NCBI GenBank assembly: GCA_000149265.1
Contig: CH003340.1
Span: 11,366 to 75,365 of the forward strand
Direction: 5' to 3'
DNA length: 64,000 bases
Source of the DNA: Ciona savignyi
Taxonomy: Eukaryota; Chordata; Ascidiacea; Phlebobranchia; Cionidae
Part shown: positions 48,501 through 60,017 of the stretch, in pieces
How the letters are laid out: the number at the start of each line of letters is the position of its first letter
How positions within the stretch are numbered: the first letter of the stretch is position 1
Made by a program: the position numbers and the translations under genes
The notes under the pieces: model-generated
What the model was told of the DNA's origin: nothing
Database searches by the model: none
What the model saw: the letters and a program-made list of their open reading frames with translations, nothing else

Positions 48501-51500
48501 GTTTGTTACGACACCAACCGAATTTGCTGGTTGATTATTGGTATTGCTGGTTGCAGAAGGCTTTGAAATTGCCGCAGTGGTGTTTGTTACGACACCAACA
48601 GAATTTGCTGCTTGATTATTGGTATTGCTGGTTGCAGAAGGCTTTGGAATTTTCGCAGTGGTGTTTGTTACGACACCAACCGAATTTGCTGGTTGATTAT
48701 TGGTATTGCTGGTTGCAGAAGCCTTTGGAATTTTCGCAGTGGTGTTTGTTACGACACCAACCGAATTTGCTGGTTGATTATTGGTATTGCTGGTTGCAGA
48801 AGGCTTTGAAATTGCCGCAGTGGTGTTTGTTACGACACCAACCGAATTTGCTGGTTGATTATTGGTATTGCTGGTTGCAGAAGGCTTTGAAATTGCCGCA
48901 GTGGTGTTTGTTACGACACCAACCGAATTTGCTGAATGATTATTGGTATTGCTGGTTGCAGAAGGCATTGGAATTGCCGCAGTGGTGTTTGTTACGACAC
49001 CAGCAAAATTTGCTGGTTGATTATCAGTATTGCTGGTTGCAGAAGGCTTTGGAATTGCCGCGGTGGTGTTTGTTACGACACCAACAGAATTTGCTGGTTG
49101 ATTATTGGTATTGCCGGTTGCAGAAGGCTTTGAAGTTGCCGCAGTGGTGTTTGTTACGACACCAACAGAATTTGCTGGTTGATTATTGGTATTGCTGGTT
49201 GCAGAAGGCTTTGAAATTGCCGCAGTGGTGTTTGTTACGACACCAACCGAATTTGCTGGTTGATTATTGGTATTGCTGGTTGCAGAAGGCTTTGAAGTTG
49301 CCGCAGTGGTGTTTGTTACGACACCAACCGAATTTGCTGGTTGATTATTGGTATTGCTGGTTGCAGAAGGCTTTGAAATTGCCGCAGTGGTGTTTGTTAC
49401 GACACCAACAGAATTTGCTGCTTGATTATTGGTATTGCTGGTTGCAGAAGGCTTTGGAATTTTCGCAGTGGTGTTTGTTACGACACCAACCGAATTTGCT
49501 GGTTGATTATTGGTATTGCTGGTTGCAGAAGCCTTTGGAATTGTCGCAGTGGTGTTTGTTACGACACCAACCGAATTTGCTGGTTGATTATTGGTATTGC
49601 TGGTTGCAGAAGGCTTTGAAATTGCCGCAGTGGTGTTTGTTACGACACCAACCGAATTTGCTGGTTGATTATTGGTATTGCTGGTTGCAGAAGGCTTTGA
49701 AATTGCCGCAGTGGTGTTTGTTACGACACCAACCGAATTTGCTGAATGATTATTGGTATTGCTGGTTGCAGAAGGCATTGGAATTGCCGCAGTGGTGTTT
49801 GTTACGACACCAGCAAAATTTGCTGGTTGATTATCAGTATTGCTGGTTGCAGAAGGCTTTGGAATTGCCGCGGTGGTGTTTGTTACGACACCAACATTCA
49901 ATTTGCTGGTTGATTATTGGTATTGCCAGTTGCAGAAGGCTTTGAAGTTGCCGCAGTGGTGTTTGTTACGACACCAACAGAATTTGCTGGTTGATTATTG
50001 GTATTGCTGGTTGCAGAAGGCTTTGAAATTGCCGCAGTGGTGTTTGTTACGACACCAACCGAATTTGCTGGTTGATTATTGGTATTGCTGGTTGCAGAAG
50101 GCTTTGAAGTTGCCGCAGTGGTGTTTGTTACGACACCAACAGAATTTGCTGGTTGATTATTGGTATTGCTGGTTGCAGAAGGTTTTGAAGTTGCCGCAGT
50201 GGTGTTTGTTACGACACCAACAGAATTTGCTGGTTGATTATTGGTATTGCTGGTTGCAGAAGGCTTTGAAATTGCCGCAGTGGTGTTTGTTACGACACCA
50301 ACAGAATTTGCTGGTTGATTATTGGTATTGCTGGTTGCAGAAGGCTTTGAAATTGCCGCAGTGGTGTTTGTTACGACACCAACAGAATTTGCTGGTTGAT
50401 TATTGGTATTGCTGGTTGCAGAAGGCTTTGGAATTTTCGCAGTGGTGTTTGTTACGACACCAACAGAATTTGCTGGTTGATTATCAGTATTGCTGGCTGC
50501 AGAAGGCTTTGGAATTGCCGCAGTGGTGTTTGTTACGACACCAGCAAAATTTGCTGGTTGATTATCAGTATTGCTGGTTGCAGAAGGCTTTGGAATTGCC
50601 GCAGTGGTGTTTGTTACGACACCAGCAAAATTTGCTGGTTGATTATCAGTATTGCTGGTTGCAGAAGGCATTGGAATTGCCGCAGTGGTGTTTGTTACGA
50701 CACCAGCAAAATTTGCTGGTTGATTATCAGTATTGCTGGTTGCAGAAGGCTTTGAAATTGCCGCAGTGGTGTTTGTTACGACACCAACAGAATTTGCTGG
50801 TTGATTATTGGTATTGCTGGTTGCAGAAGGCTTTGGAATTGCCGCAGTGGTGTTTGTTACGACACCAACAGAATTTGCTGGTTGATTATTGGTATTGCTG
50901 GTTGCAGAAGGCTTTGGAATTGCCGCAGTGGTGTTTGTTACGACACCAACCGAATTTGCTGGTTGATTATTGGTATTGCTGGTTGCAGAAGCCTTTGGAA
51001 TTGTCGCAGTGGTGTTTGTTACAACACCAAAAGAATTTTCTGGTTGATAATTGGTATTGCTGGTTGCAGAAGCCTTTGAGATTGCATTGGTGGTGTTTGT
51101 TGCGACACCAGCAGAATTTGCTGGTTGATTATTGGTATTGCTGGTTGCAGAAGGCTTTGGAATTGCCGCAGTGGTGTTTGTTACGACACCAGCAGAATTT
51201 ACTGGTTGATTATCTGTATTGCTGTTTGCAGAATGCTTTGGAATTGCCGCATTGGTGTTTGTTACGACACCAGAACAATTTGATAGTTGATTATTAGCAT
51301 TGCTGGTTGCAGAAGACGTTGAAATGACATGTGTGGTGTTTGTTGGTACACCGACATAATTTTCTGGTTGATTATCTGTATGGCTGGTTGCAGAAGACGT
51401 TAAAATGGGATGGGTGGTGTTTGTTGGTACACCAACAGAATTTACTGGTTTATTACCAGTATTGCTGGTTGCAGAAGACGTTGAAATTGCATGAGTGGTG

Positions 51501-54500
51501 TTTGTTACAACACCAAAAGAATTCGCTAGTTGATTATTGCTGGTAGCAGAAGACTTTTGGATTGTTATATTTATTTTGTTTTCTGATGGTATGACTCCGT
51601 TTTGGTTTAGTTTGTTTGATTTAATTTCAGTTTGTATGTGATTTATAATTTTTGAATGTGACATTTGCTCATTAATATTGGAAATTTCACTTGAAGCTAG
51701 TTTTCCTACTAAATCTTTTGAAGAATCAATCTTTGCAAAAGTATTTAATGTGTCTGAAATTGGTCTTTCATTTTTATCTTTTGTTGTTTTAGGTTTGGTA
51801 TGTATTAGCAGTTTGTTGCCTTTAGTTGTATTTTCTTCTGCTAATTGAACACCCATGTTCAAATCTACAGAAGTCGTGACGCTGGATATAGTTCCAACAT
51901 CAAGCAATTCGTCTGTGTGCACGCCGGGTTCAGTTAGTTTTAAAGAATTCTGTTCATTTTCGAGTTTAATGGGTGATTGCTTGGACAAAATATAATCCAA
52001 ATTTTGAAATTTGCCGTCATATGTTAAAGACGTGGGATCTGATTGCGATGCAGATGTGGTGGATGGCGATAGTTCAAGATGTTTATGAGAAGGCGAAATT
52101 GATGTCAAAAATCCATCTTTATTATTCCATGAAATTGAGGCCAATCTGGTGTTAGATATCGTAGGTGAGGTTGTCTGTTTCGGTGTAGTCAAAATGTGGT
52201 GTCCATTTAAGTGTTTCTCTTTCGTATTTAAAAGCAGGTTTGCAGGACGATTGTGCCGTGGCCGTATCAACTGGGTTTGCTGGCAAGAATAATCGCCATC
52301 AATGCATGGGATGTAATCACATTGTCTCTTTTGTACCACCTGGTTTCGCTCACAGAGGACAATCGGTTCTCCAAGAATAACCTATACAACATCACGACAT
52401 TAAAACGAGGCGTTGGCTCACCTTAGGGTGGCTAGTAGGCTATGTCCTAGGACACAGTACTTAATGGAGTGAACAAATATTAAAAAATTGTTTACAGTAA
52501 ACAACACACTGTTATATATAAGCATAAGTAAACTGGCTAAAATATATACATGTTTCAAAGATCTTAAGGTATATTCAAGCATACGTGTACTCCGAGGGCA
52601 GTTGCATTTTCGAAGATAGAAGCGCAGTTTCTCCGCCTTGTGTGTGTACCGCAATTACCGCATGATCTGCTGCAAGCACTCCACACGCTCCAGTCAGAAT
52701 AAATTCCCGGAACTAAGAGGAACAAACAAGTTCTTTGGTCAGGTTTCTAATTCTGAAGCAAAAACGGTTTAAGCATCAAGTACCACTGTAGTATAATTTC
52801 TGAACACATTCCCCTCTACATGATGTCATTGGTGATCATTGTAACCACCGCGTCACTGGTGTGAGAGTTATATATAAGGTACTGTTTTCCCAAGAAAATG
52901 CGCTATAAGTCTACATTTTGTAAAAAAAGCATTTTGCTTAATAAATAAACACCGACCTTACCCATGCCACAAAAGGGTTACTAGTATAAAGTCATTGTGT
53001 CCTTGGGCAACGCATATACTGAACGATGCTAAACCCAGTGGTGTAATGGGTTTAACAAAATACTGTGAAAACATCATACACAATAGTTCCAAATGTTGCT
53101 GAAGTATTCTGGAAATTCTTACCGGGCCATAAACACCAATGTTAAGTCACTTAACGATACATTGGATTGAAATGGGGTAATTTAAAATTACCAAGCAAAA
53201 ATAAAAACACATTAAAATAGCTTTCGGTAACTTCGGCGCAGATATGACCTGATTATAGTGAAAAAGACAGTGGTTTTTCTACCACATAAGATAAATTTGG
53301 ATAGTAATCTGTTATAAAATTAAGAGTTATACAATTGGTGATTGCATAAAGTGATGGTGCTTGTGGACTCACCAACACAGCCGTCGACATTTATACATTG
53401 TTGCTGGTCTCTATTCATGCCAACACAATCATTCCCACCAGCAGTGGGCTCAGGGTTTGAACAAGTTCTAAATCGCCCTCGAAATCCTTTGTTTGAACAA
53501 TGGGAAGACGAGCAATCACTCCAAGACCTCCAGCTCCCCCACCCACCATCCACCGGACATAAACCTGAAATGTGATTACTAGAAAATAAATTTAACCCTT
53601 TAACTGCCGGAAATTACATAAGTGGAAAAGTATACGCCCGATTTTGATCAGTAAGATGGCGCTGGAGAGCTGAATAATTTCGCGTTTACCAATATAAACT
53701 GATATATAGGTTTGCATTTGAAATTTTTTAGTTATTTGAGTTTTAAAAAACATATACATATATGTGTGGTTTTGGTTGTTTTAATTACTGTTTTAGTCCT
53801 CTTAGTTTTCAACTATTGTCGTCATGGTTCGCTTGTTTAGTTTGAAAACAATCCATTCGTTTTTCGCTTGTACATTTTGGATTAGGTCCTTTTTTGAGCT
53901 TATGGAGGGTAAAAACATATATTCTGTTAAAGAAGCTGCCCTTTTGTTGGCTGATGGTGACTCTGGAAGCAGTTGTGCTTCGTTTTTTAGTAGTTCTAGC
54001 AATAAAGACCCTTTATCAAGATGTTTTGCATCAGTTTTGTTTTCCTGTGGCTATGTGTTTCATTGGCCAAAAGTAAAAAAAAATGTTTTTTGATTTGCGT
54101 ATTACGACATCATCAGTCAAGTTGTGAGGTCATCACAAAAAGAGGAGTACAAAAATGGTCAAAAGATAATCATAAATAATTTTGCTACATACTGTATTGT
54201 GTGTAAATGAGATAAAAAGAGAGTTTTTGTTGATCTAAATAGTATTACATGACGTCATTGCACAATGCGTGACGTCATCAAAATTTTACTAATATAAAAA
54301 AAAAGAAAATTTATTACTGAACAACTTTTCTGTTCATCATATCATGCTTACATCAATAGTTTTTTGTATAGAAGCTTCTAACCTAAGGTAAATTAGCCGA
54401 AAAATGACCTAAAACAGCCGGCAGTTAAAGGGTTAATTTACAAATGGTAGCATATCAAACAACCATCAGAAGGATTGTGTGATCAAAACTAACGACTTAC

Positions 54501-57500
54501 AAGTCACTCATGTGTTCTTTACCAGTGCTTCAAAAGATTTTTGTCGATTGTACAGATTTAAAGGCAATGTCTATATGATAAAACTCATTCATAATTGATA
54601 TAGCTTAATGTGTAATTTCTCTATCAAGGTATTCAACGATATGCGAAAACCAATATTTTATTGTGTATATCCTTTATGACCCATAGATAAATTATGATAT
54701 GGATTTATATCTATATATTTTTATTAAAACCTTTATTGGGGATATCTCTCAAAAGTTATTTATGAAAACCAAGAATTAATCTTTTAATGTAGATTTCCCT
54801 TACAATTTGCGAAGATTCAACTGACGTTTCCTTTCACACATGCACAACAAATGATGACTCACCAATTCCCCGACAATCAGCGGAAGATTCCTCCTGCCCA
54901 CTACAAGCGGGGTTGTCACCAACTGGCTCCGGACATGCACAAACCCTTTTGCGAACTTTCTCCCCAGCCCTGTCTTGACATGTGGCACTACATCTTCCCC
55001 ATGACGACCATTGGCACCACGAACCATCTGTTGTTCAACAGAAAATAACTGTTTGCATTCTATAAAAAAGACACATGCCCAGTTTAATTAAATTATCAAG
55101 CCCAGTAAAGGGGGGCTCAACACTGGTTATAAAAATAAAATTAACTAAAATCCAAGTCCAGCAAGAGCAGATAAAAATGCTGGTAGAGTTTTCGTTTAAC
55201 CCATTGTAGCAGTAAAAGAATTGTTTGTTTATATGCCTTGATCAATGCACCCAAGTGACTGATATAAAGGTTGTATTGAGTTAGAAACATTTAAGCTACA
55301 CTAACCCAAGTTTTACTATAACACAATTGTACACACCACATTATACAGTTTGGATTAGGTTGGTAGTAATGTTAAAAAACACATATGGAAATGTTAAAAA
55401 TCAATCGGCAATACAGCTCGCCAAAATACAATTGACCTTATTGTCTGTACATAATTTCGCGAAACTGCACAAGACCTTGAAAATAAATTTTATATACGAC
55501 CGGCCGCGTTTACTAGATTTTACTTACCCGTTCCACCAATTACTACAAAATCGCTTGGATCTCTTTAAGGCTTGGAGTTAGGGTTCCTAGCGCTTTAAGC
55601 GATCCTGTAGTAATTAGAGGCATCCAACAAAGGCAGCTAATTTACCTTCACAAGGTCTTTCATTGCAGGGTATATAATCTTGAGAAGGACCTTCACAATT
55701 CCCGCCACTATTTTGTATGCATTGTCGAATCCGCCATTGTTTTCCGTTGCCACAAGTTGCCGTACACGAACCTTGAGACACCCATGCTCCCCAATCTAAG
55801 AAAATTGGGTTAATACTTAAATATATTTATGTTTATTTCCGGGGGTGGGAATTTTCGATGGGGTGATGGGATTATTTTTTGTGGGGCAGTGTTTTCATGT
55901 GTGCAATTATATAATTTTTACTTGCTATATTCACAGGAGCTCAGGATCTTTTTCGGCTTTTTCTGTTTATCCGAGTAAGGAGACTATAACAATAGTCTGG
56001 TCGGTGTATAGTCTATTTGATCCGAGTTGAGTGGGAATAAGCAGGGGTTTTTAATATAAATAATTGTCTAAATACCATGTGTCCACAGTCCGGTTATTGG
56101 ACCTATTTTTTTTCTGCGTTTGTGATCAATAGATAAATCTACTATGTCTACGGACACAAATAATCAGTTTGCGTCTGGTTTTAACCCGCCCATTGGTTAA
56201 CGATTTATTGAATGTAAACAATGTTCACAAGGGGCCTTGTCCAATGACAACCATCTTATTAGACATATAGAACTAAAACCACCAGATTGTAAATGCGGAC
56301 GGGGAAAACTAAAAGGAAAAGTGGGAAGAAGAGAAACTGCACACTAAAATGAGGATTATAACATTAGATTTAGTTTTAAATATGGGTTTGGTGTTCAGGT
56401 TAGTTTAGGGGTTGAGATTAGTGTTCAGGGCAGGGTTAAATATAGAATTTGATTAGTTTTAGTGAGCAGTTTCATTTCTTTTTTCCTCCCCGATTTCCCT
56501 CCCTTTGTTGCCCAATTCCGGTTGAAGGAGATTTTATAAGAAATAAAATGCATTGAACATTAAAACAACTATCTGCCACACAAGAAAATAACTCACTGGC
56601 ACACTCGCCAACAGAACAATCTTTGTATTGTTTCGCAGGTCCTTCACAACTCTTTCCTCCACAAGATGGTGCTGAACACACCCTAGAGCGGAATTCCATT
56701 CCAATTCCGCAAGTTTCCGAACATCCACTAGATTGTGACCAAGGGCCCCACTGGCCATCAACTGAATGAGAATTTGGTTAAAACTGATGCTGTAGTTTTT
56801 ATGGACGAGTTATTTCTAAGTTGGCGGTGGTAAATTTAACATTAAAATATTTATTCCCACTTAGGATGGATGAATTATCCAGAGAACTCGTACCAACTGT
56901 GCAGTTGCCGGAGCTCATCCAGTCAAGTGTGTTTTAATAAATGGATACATGACTTTTCTGTTAGCCCACCAATCCACTAGGTTCAAACAACATCCACAAA
57001 GTGTCTTGTCCCATAACAAAATCAAAAGGCAGCTGCAAGTGTTCGATCTTGCCACCTATCGGCCAGTAACCCGACGACGGAAAGAAAAAAAGGAAAGTCA
57101 ACTTATAGATAACCAGCCATACCTGGGCAGCAAGGTTGCCACAAGCACCGCCTGGATTCGAACATGGTGTGGTACCTACTACCAATACAAACTCGAGTGC
57201 TGCAAACACGACGTCTTGATTGACCTCCCACCCCGCACGTCATACTGCAGCGGGACCAGGTACTCCAGGTACCCCAGCGACCCCGTATTTGTCTGCATGA
57301 CTAAAACAAAATAAAGCTGGACGAATACCCAAAGAATGCACATAAGACTAAACATGCGGTGTATTTTATCATCGATAAACAGTTTTTTAAATACACTGCC
57401 AACACAACATCTCGCCTAATTTATTTGCACTGCACATGCGCAGAGGGTACACAAAGCAATATCAGGAATCGAAAGTTTCAACAAAGAAGATAAAGATACT

Positions 57501-58422
57501 CATTTACACATATAGACTGTATTCGAAACGTCATTGCGGAATTTTAACGCCACGGCGGATGGACATACACACGCTTGTGCGTCGTCGTAACGTTGTTTTT
57601 GTTAAAATAACATTTAAACACGGTCAATCTACCCAAATAACAATTTAAAACAAATGATCCTTAGATATGTGCGTGTGTGTTCGTGTATGTGTGGACTTGC
57701 AAAATATCAAATTGCTTACGGAGCACGCGTAGGGGAATCCCCATCCGTTGGCTGGCTGCAATCGACAGCAAGAATGAAAAGAGTCGATGAAGACTCCGCG
57801 TTCACTTCGGAGGCCACCCATCGAGTATCGACAGAAGCCATTCATCCGGTCGTAGAAATTCTTGGGGGCAAAGCCGTGAAAACATGCCTGGCTGTCTGGA
57901 GTAAACACGAATGCTTTTCGAGAGTTTTGTAAAGCAACCCGACTATATTGTAATCTCTGCTGATTTATACCCATTATTATATTGCTTATACTATAAGAGA
58001 GGACATTGGTTTGCTATACACAACTACAATTATATTGCTAACAGCATAAGTCAAAACATCGGTATACCAATTGTATGGTCAGACAGTTTAAGAATTACGT
58101 AAGCTAGCCACCGTTGGAGGGTTACAGATTCAACCGCTACCCTTGGCATTTTTTTCAAAAAAGGCTTTATACCAAATAAACACAAAGCAAAAGCTTGAGA
58201 GATCCGACTACGGGGAAGTAATCTTCTGACAATTAACCGAGTGCAATTAACCACAGCAGTTTCCGAGTGAACAATCCCGAATACACTAGGCAATATACGA
58301 TAAATGCCCGGCTGCCTAAAGTCAAGTTTAGTTTTAAAAAGTCTCGATACAAAACCCTTACCTGAAACAATCCAGTAATTCGAAAACACAAAGACGAAAC
58401 ACAACAGCCTGATGTCTCTCAT
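42532..58422 (-). CDS. Secreted TSP1-mucin protein with His/Asp-rich repeats, frame broken in the array
   Basis: Minus-strand exons: 58362-58422 (ATG 58422, hydrophobic signal MRDIRLLCFVFVFS), 57720-57895 (Cys-rich, CFHGFAPKNFYD), 57123-57300, 56597-56761, 55646-55795, 54863-55027, 53373-53564, 52591-52712, 44309-52381, 43592-43752, 42947-43160, and probably a short last exon to TAA 42532-42534. Phases agree at each join except one internal lesion. Exons 3-8 plus the start of exon 9 encode six thrombospondin type-1 repeats (WGTWSTWSRCSMTCG, WGPWSQSSGCSETCG, WGAWVSQGSCTATCG, WCQWSSWGRCSATC, WGSWRSWSDCS, WSVWSACSRSCG). The 8 kb exon then holds the 27-residue repeats, a unique Ser/Thr-rich part and the His/Asp repeats. 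The last exons are Cys-rich (KCCKIL, KCLCARKKK). Without the lesion the product would be about 3,200 residues. No membrane anchor was seen. An unexplained 2-base excess near 49896 causes a stop. The family is not recognised beyond TSP1 and mucin-like. Confidence 0.75.
42600..42930 (+). repeat. tRNA-like SINE in an intron of the TSP1-mucin gene
   Basis: Full-length copy: B-box-like AGGTTCGAAACTAGTC, GGCACTTAACGGACATTGCC, CACTGCAATAGCGCCGG, and the tail. The pre-tail segment is duplicated (TTGGTTTTCCTATTCACGGG at 42850, then again at about 42879). Antisense to the host gene; the tail ends about 10 bases from the gtgagt donor at 42941-42946. Confidence 0.8.
44385..44960 (-). repeat. About 51-base tandem repeat encoding His/Asp-rich units
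   Basis: On the minus strand the repeat encodes units like SEHINHDDDHYHDDDDH, about 17 residues with length variants, roughly ten to twelve copies. It is part of the TSP1-mucin ORF, just before its Cys-rich C-terminal exons. The composition (alternating His and Asp, a few Ser, Glu, Asn, Tyr) suggests divalent-metal binding. This is an inference from composition only. Confidence 0.85.
47260..51560 (-). repeat. 81-base tandem array, about 52 units, mucin-like
   Basis: On the minus strand each unit encodes about 27 residues of the type GVVTNTTAAISKPSATSNTN followed by NQPANSV. Nearly every unit contains an N-T-T sequon, and Thr, Ser, Asn, Pro and Ala dominate, so heavy O- and N-glycosylation is likely. 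I counted about 20 units before and 32 units after the lesion at 49896. Edge units are more diverged than central ones, typical of unequal crossing-over. The repeat length is divisible by three, so the antisense strand also stays open. Confidence 0.9.
53592..54436. mobile_element. piggyBac-type element with internal deletion
   Basis: TTAA target duplications at 53592-53595 and 54433-54436 flank perfect 15-base inverted ends CCCTTTAACTGCCGG (53596-53610 and complement at 54418-54432). TTAA targets and CCC-starting TIRs are diagnostic of the piggyBac group. At 837 bases it is much too short for an intact transposase. It lies in the intron between the exons for TSP1 repeats 4 and 5. Confidence 0.85.
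53902..54093 (+). pseudogene. N-terminal remnant of a piggyBac transposase
   Basis: Inside the element at 53592-54436. The reading frame starts MEGKNIYSVKEAALLLADGD and continues into a Ser-rich stretch before TGA. The YS-x-x-EAA start followed by an acidic/Ser-rich tract resembles the N-termini of vertebrate piggyBac transposases. No catalytic Asp region is present, so it is a fragment. The match is from memory of the family. Confidence 0.45.
55533..55625. mobile_element. Short foldback MITE fragment related to 11779-12003
   Basis: The left arm CCAATTACTACAAAATCGCT and the reverse complement of the right arm CCTCTAATTACTACAGGATC are near matches. The CGCTTGGAT word is shared with the larger element at 11779-12003. 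It ends about 20 bases from the exon at 55646. Confidence 0.5.
56290..56523. mobile_element. Foldback MITE, copy in TSP1-mucin intron
   Basis: The left arm has GGGGAAAACTAAAAGG and GAAACTGCACACTAAAATGA; the right arm, reverse complemented, has GGGAGGGAAATCGGGGAGG and GAAACTGCTCACTAAAA. The centre is the GGTTAGTTTAGGGGTTGAGA type seen in other copies. Same family as 61215-61460. Confidence 0.65.
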
Positions 58423-58648
58423 TTTAGACACTTGCTAAGGCTTCCCTAAATTCAACGTTTGTAACTTCACCTCTGGTATTCAAACAATCAATTAAAAAAC
58501 TTCCGATTGACTGAAATCGTGACGTCGTTTCTTTAGTTTGGGCGCGTTTCGTCGGCCAAAAATAACCTAGCTTTTAATTAATATCGCAGCCTCCGTCCAC
58601 CAATCGAATACAAACACCCAGACAGCCACGCGAATCAGCGAGGGACAT

Positions 58649-58819
58649 CTACAAGAAGCAGGCACGTAAGAATGAGTTACTGCTTCCGTTCTTTGAGCTA
58701 GCGAGTCTGAAAACTTTCCCAAAAAGAGCATTCGTGTTGTCGTGTCGACCAGGAAAGTAGAAAGGTGCCGAGTTCGTCTGCTTCGCAACGTCATACCAAT
58801 CGAACTGTGTATTCTCCAT
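58649..58819 (-). CDS. Possible small ORF or exon, unrecognised
   Basis: A 56-residue frame starting MENTQFDWYDVAKQTNSAPF sits in a stretch less AT-rich than its surroundings, directly after a plausible acceptor (GATGTATCAG). Composition is protein-like but no family is recognised. It lies upstream of the TSP1-mucin start on the same strand and could equally be promoter or 5' UTR sequence. Weak call. Confidence 0.2.
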   Translation of the reverse strand: MENTQFDWYDVAKQTNSAPFYFPGRHDNTNALFGKVFRLASSKNGSSNSFLRACFL

Positions 58820-60017
58820 TGAACCTGATACATCACGCAATAGAAGCAAATAAGGCAAAGCCTTTAATTTATTAACGGACCAGCCAAAACACATTCAGCA
58901 GAATTCAATCGCCGTTTATTATTTGTTCGGCCAGCATGCAAATTCGCTAATCGAAAACGAAAAGGGTGTGTGTGATTTCGTTTAATGACCATATACTACG
59001 TAGCAAATAAAAGGGCTGCTTTGTTTAGCATTTTTTCTATAAATGGAAAATGATGGGCGCAACGAGCTCACACCGTCGGGTAACCTTAGTGGTAATATTA
59101 TATCACGAAGGATTTGCACCAGTATGAATCCACTGCTTCGAGATACCATTCGTCCAGCTGCATTACCAAGGATGACCGCACATAATTGTGATAGCTGATA
59201 TGCAACCAACCATCTTTTAAACGAGCGGTTTTATTGGGACCATTTGATCTTGTGGGTTTACTCAAGTTGTTTACCGGGTTAAATGAAAAACATTAGAACT
59301 GTTTCTACTGTATTCATCACACTGCCTTTGTTAACGCGACAGTGTGCAAGGGGTAATCTTACCAACCATGTTACAGTTCCCCCATGCGTTTTCCTAACTC
59401 CGGGGATATATACGAGGATTATAATCTACCCCCTTACCGCATTAAAATGTATTATCTTATAAAACGGAAAGACGGGTTGGGTCAACACAGGTTTCAGGTT
59501 TTAATACCAAAAACATAAATGAGTTTAACTGAAACCTCTAGATTATATACAACACCTGGACTGTGGAGTGTGAGTGCGCCTTATAAGATGAACCGTGGAT
59601 AAGTCCTCAACGTGATTGCTCCACCAGCCAGGATAAAAATGATTCTCCCGTATTATACCTTATGCAACGGTGTTAGGCTATGGTGTTTTTTTATTTAACT
59701 GCATCTTATTTATACCATAACGCGCTTTAAAGGCTGTCGTTTTTAAATATTTCCAGATTGAATTACCGTAATTAATTATTTTACAAATGCGCTCTATCGA
59801 ATAACGAATTCTTTTAAACAAAAATACAGTAAAACAAAACTTTATTCAAATGGTGTATTACATTTCTCTACAAAGTTATAAAAAAAGAACTAGAAAATAG
59901 AACGGCGCGAAAGGATTTAATAAGTAACATGGTCATATAGAGCACGTTATACTCACAGCGGTTGGAACGCTACGAAATTTTGAACTGTAAGTTGGAAAAG
60001 AACCAATGAAAAAGGCA
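58820..60017. other. Spacer between TUBGCP6 and the TSP1-mucin gene
   Basis: It contains the TUBGCP6 3' UTR at the right and decayed SINE sequence at about 59230-59420. No gene was recognised. Confidence 0.45.
59841..59846 (-). terminator. Polyadenylation signal for TUBGCP6
   Basis: AATAAA on the minus strand, about 170 bases beyond the TUBGCP6 stop at 60018-60020. Confidence 0.5.

Noticed and set aside
47693-51297. Long plus-strand ORFs (for example 48227-49945 and 49840-51297) with repeated Trp/Cys/Tyr-rich units.
   Set aside because: They are antisense shadows of the 81-base mucin array. A period divisible by three keeps all frames either open or closed in every unit. The minus strand joins in phase to six TSP1 domains and splices properly; the plus strand has no such context.
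47260-51560. CRISPR-like regular repeats.
   Set aside because: Units are contiguous 81-base coding repeats without unique spacers, in an intron-bearing animal gene.
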